NCBI RefSeq assembly: GCF_002211365.1
Contig: NZ_LOKZ01000001.1
Coordinates: 310,001-374,000, forward strand
Source: Rhizobium sp. R711
GTDB lineage: Bacteria > Pseudomonadota > Alphaproteobacteria > Rhizobiales > Rhizobiaceae
Length of the DNA stretch: 64,000 bases
Reading direction: 5' to 3'
Both the position numbers and the translations under genes were made by a program. Under the pieces are notes generated by a model. That model did no database searches. It was not told the origin of the DNA and saw only the letters and a program-made list of their open reading frames with translations. Positions 62,560 to 64,000 of this stretch are shown in pieces (position 1 is the stretch's first letter; each line of letters starts with the position of its first letter).

Positions 62560-64000
62560 TCACATCAGTTCCGGCGGCGCTTCATGACGGATGAAGGTTA
62601 AAAGTGCCTCTATGTCGCCGGCAAGAGGACGATCGTCGTCATAATGGGCAACGACGTGGCGCACGGCGCGGTGAATTGCGTCCGTCCCCCCGGCGCGGTC
62701 AGCCGTTGATGCAAGAAAGTCGTGCGCCTGGGCTGCGGCCATCAACTCGATTGCGACAATATACTCGGCATTGTCGATCACGGACAAAAGCTTGTTTGCC
62801 GCCGCCGTCGGATGGGCAAGAAAGTCCTCCTGCAGGCCGGAGGTGAGGCCACCATCGGTGGAGGCTGGTGCAGCGAGCCTGCGGTTCTCGTTGCAGAGCG
62901 CCGCTGCGGTGTATTGCGCGATCATGAAGCCGGAATGACTGCCGGCGTCGCTCGCCAGAAACGGTGGCAAGCCGCTGACCAGAGGATTGACGAGGCGGTC
63001 CACGCGACGCTCGCTGATCGCCGATATCTGCGCAAGGGCGATCGCCAGGCTGTCTGAGGCTTGCGAAAGCAAGGGAGCGACGGCGTGAGCCTCCGACGAG
63101 ACGACAGGATGTTCGGGGGTGCCTGAGACCGCCGGATTGTCGGTGACCGAGGCAAGCTCGCGATCGACAACATCAGAGGCAATGTCAAAGACATCGCGGG
63201 CTGCCCCATGCGCATGCGGCACCGAACGCAGGCTCAGCGCATCCTGCATGCGCTTTCCAAGCGCTGCCGCGATCAGACCGCTACCATCCAGGCGCCGCCT
63301 CAAAGATGCTCCGACGGAAGCGATACCGCGCGATGGGCGCAGTGCCAAGACCGCTTCGTCAAAAGCCGCCATCTGGCATCCGGCCGCCTCCAGCGTCAGG
63401 GCGGCGACCGCATCAGCCCAGTCGAGCAGGCGGCTGGCTCGCGCCAATGCGACGCTCGCCAGACCTGTTGCACAGGCCGTGCCATTGACAAGGCTCAATC
63501 CCTCCTTCGCGCCCAGTACGAGTGGCAACAGACCGATCGCACTGAGTGCCTCGCCACCGCTCATGCGCTTGCCAGCCACTGAAGCGGTTCCGGCGCCGAT
63601 GAGGACGAGCGCAGTGTGGGCATTATGCGTCAGGTAGCCGACTGAGCCTTTTGATGGGATATCCGGCACGCAATCCTGTTCAAGAAATGTGATGAGATGG
63701 CGGATAATGTCCGCGCGCACGCCGGAATGGCCGTGGGCAAAATTGGCGATTTGCGCAGCCATGATCGCTCGCACCTCGCGCGCCGCCAACAGCTCGCCGA
63801 CACCGCATGCATGGCTCAAGATGATATTGCGCGACAATCGGCTTTGGGCGGGGCGATCGACCACCGTATCGGAAAGCGCCCCGACACCGGTATTGATACC
63901 GTAGGCACGCATGCCGGTTTCGACGATCCGCTCGACGATTCGGCTAGCATTGTCGACGCGCGCCCATGCCGGCTTAGAAAGTGCAAGTGTCTCCCCGCTT
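62560..64000 (-). CDS. HAL/PAL-family protein lacking the MIO triad (5' end outside window)
   Basis: About 480 codons are visible; the frame runs to the window edge (SGETLALSKPAWARV near it). Family features are clear: the catalytic tyrosine loop YGINTGVG, AKEGLSLVNGTACATGLASV, SVTDNPAV, and QEDFLAHPTAAANKLLSVID. But where ammonia-lyases have GSVGASGDLAPLAH, this one reads GSVGYLTHNAH (about 63650-63616), with no Ala-Ser-Gly to form the MIO cofactor. Normal histidine ammonia-lyase chemistry is therefore unlikely. The gene lies 9 bases upstream of the sarcosine-oxidase-like gene, so both may act on the same nitrogenous substrate. Confidence 0.85.
   Translation of the reverse strand, partial: SGETLALSKPAWARVDNASRIVERIVETGMRAYGINTGVGALSDTVVDRPAQSRLSRNIILSHACGVGELLAAREVRAIMAAQIANFAHGHSGVRADIIRHLITFLEQDCVPDIPSKGSVGYLTHNAHTALVLIGAGTASVAGKRMSGGEALSAIGLLPLVLGAKEGLSLVNGTACATGLASVALARASRLLDWADAVAALTLEAAGCQMAAFDEAVLALRPSRGIASVGASLRRRLDGSGLIAAALGKRMQDALSLRSVPHAHGAARDVFDIASDVVDRELASVTDNPAVSGTPEHPVVSSEAHAVAPLLSQASDSLAIALAQISAISERRVDRLVNPLVSGLPPFLASDAGSHSGFMIAQYTAAALCNENRRLAAPASTDGGLTSGLQEDFLAHPTAAANKLLSVIDNAEYIVAIELMAAAQAHDFLASTADRAGGTDAIHRAVRHVVAHYDDDRPLAGDIEALLTFIRHEAPPELM

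Noticed and set aside
1-64000. Search for tRNA, rRNA, CRISPR arrays, prophage or conjugation genes and replication origins.
   Set aside because: No cloverleaf, repeat-spacer array, phage structural gene, relaxase, repABC or parS-like cluster was seen by eye; a computed search was not possible.

Overview
The window looks like part of an accessory replicon or accessory chromosomal region of a Rhizobium-type alphaproteobacterium (Rhizobium/Agrobacterium clade). The reasons are the high GC content, the many ABC and TRAP uptake systems, a rhamnose locus with the gene order known from Rhizobium leguminosarum (rhaDI divergent from rhaRSTPQUK), and small proteins typical of rhizobia. No rRNA, tRNA, CRISPR array, plasmid partition gene or replication gene was seen. 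All names come from reading the translated sequence; no database search was possible.

Layout. 0-2.4 kb: the end of an amino-acid ABC transporter ATPase gene followed by a Gfo/Idh/MocA oxidoreductase and a shikimate-dehydrogenase-like enzyme. 2.3-7.3 kb: a DUF6665 protein, a decayed FhuB/FecCD-type permease, a CorC/HlyC membrane protein, a DedA protein and ProC. 7.3-12.4 kb: a Cro/cupin regulator divergent from an omega-aminotransferase, a cupin related to DMSP lyases, a PAS/HWE histidine kinase and an acylphosphatase. 12.6-20.5 kb: small secreted proteins, a spermidine-synthase-like protein, an amidase / sugar-isomerase / HpcH-aldolase operon, a TetR regulator with a clear operator, and an ECF41-type sigma factor facing a carboxymuconolactone-decarboxylase-like gene. 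20.5-32.2 kb: the complete L-rhamnose uptake and catabolism locus plus an FAH-type hydratase. 32.2-45.2 kb: a gene-poor zone with gene remnants (Lrp/AsnC, DUF900 hydrolase), an IS1380 remnant split by an IS110-family element, and scattered intact genes (di-heme cytochrome, SDR, adenylate cyclase, L,D-transpeptidase, methyltransferase). 45.2-53.9 kb: an MscS channel, a tripartite TRAP transporter, and a CbpA/CbpM-type chaperone pair with a cupin. 53.9-64 kb: a ROK-regulated sugar ABC operon that also encodes an SIS isomerase/deglycase and a PfkB kinase, convergent with a sarcosine-oxidase-like flavoenzyme and an ammonia-lyase-family protein that lacks the usual cofactor triad.

How the genes work together. 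Rhamnose is imported by RhaSTPQ, anomerised by RhaU, phosphorylated by RhaK, isomerised by RhaI, and cleaved and oxidised by the bifunctional RhaD; RhaR controls the divergent promoters through paired inverted operators that overlap both -35 boxes. The ROK cluster has the parts expected for uptake, phosphorylation and deglycation of an amino-sugar or Amadori-type compound (inference). 

Most notable observations: two face-to-face ECF41 promoters forming one symmetrical 62-bp element; an ammonia-lyase-family protein without the MIO-forming Ala-Ser-Gly; an IS110-family element with an amber codon in its transposase gene, a precisely readable insertion site and a long 3' non-coding end that may encode a bridge RNA; and strong hairpins directly after all three binding-protein genes of the transport operons.
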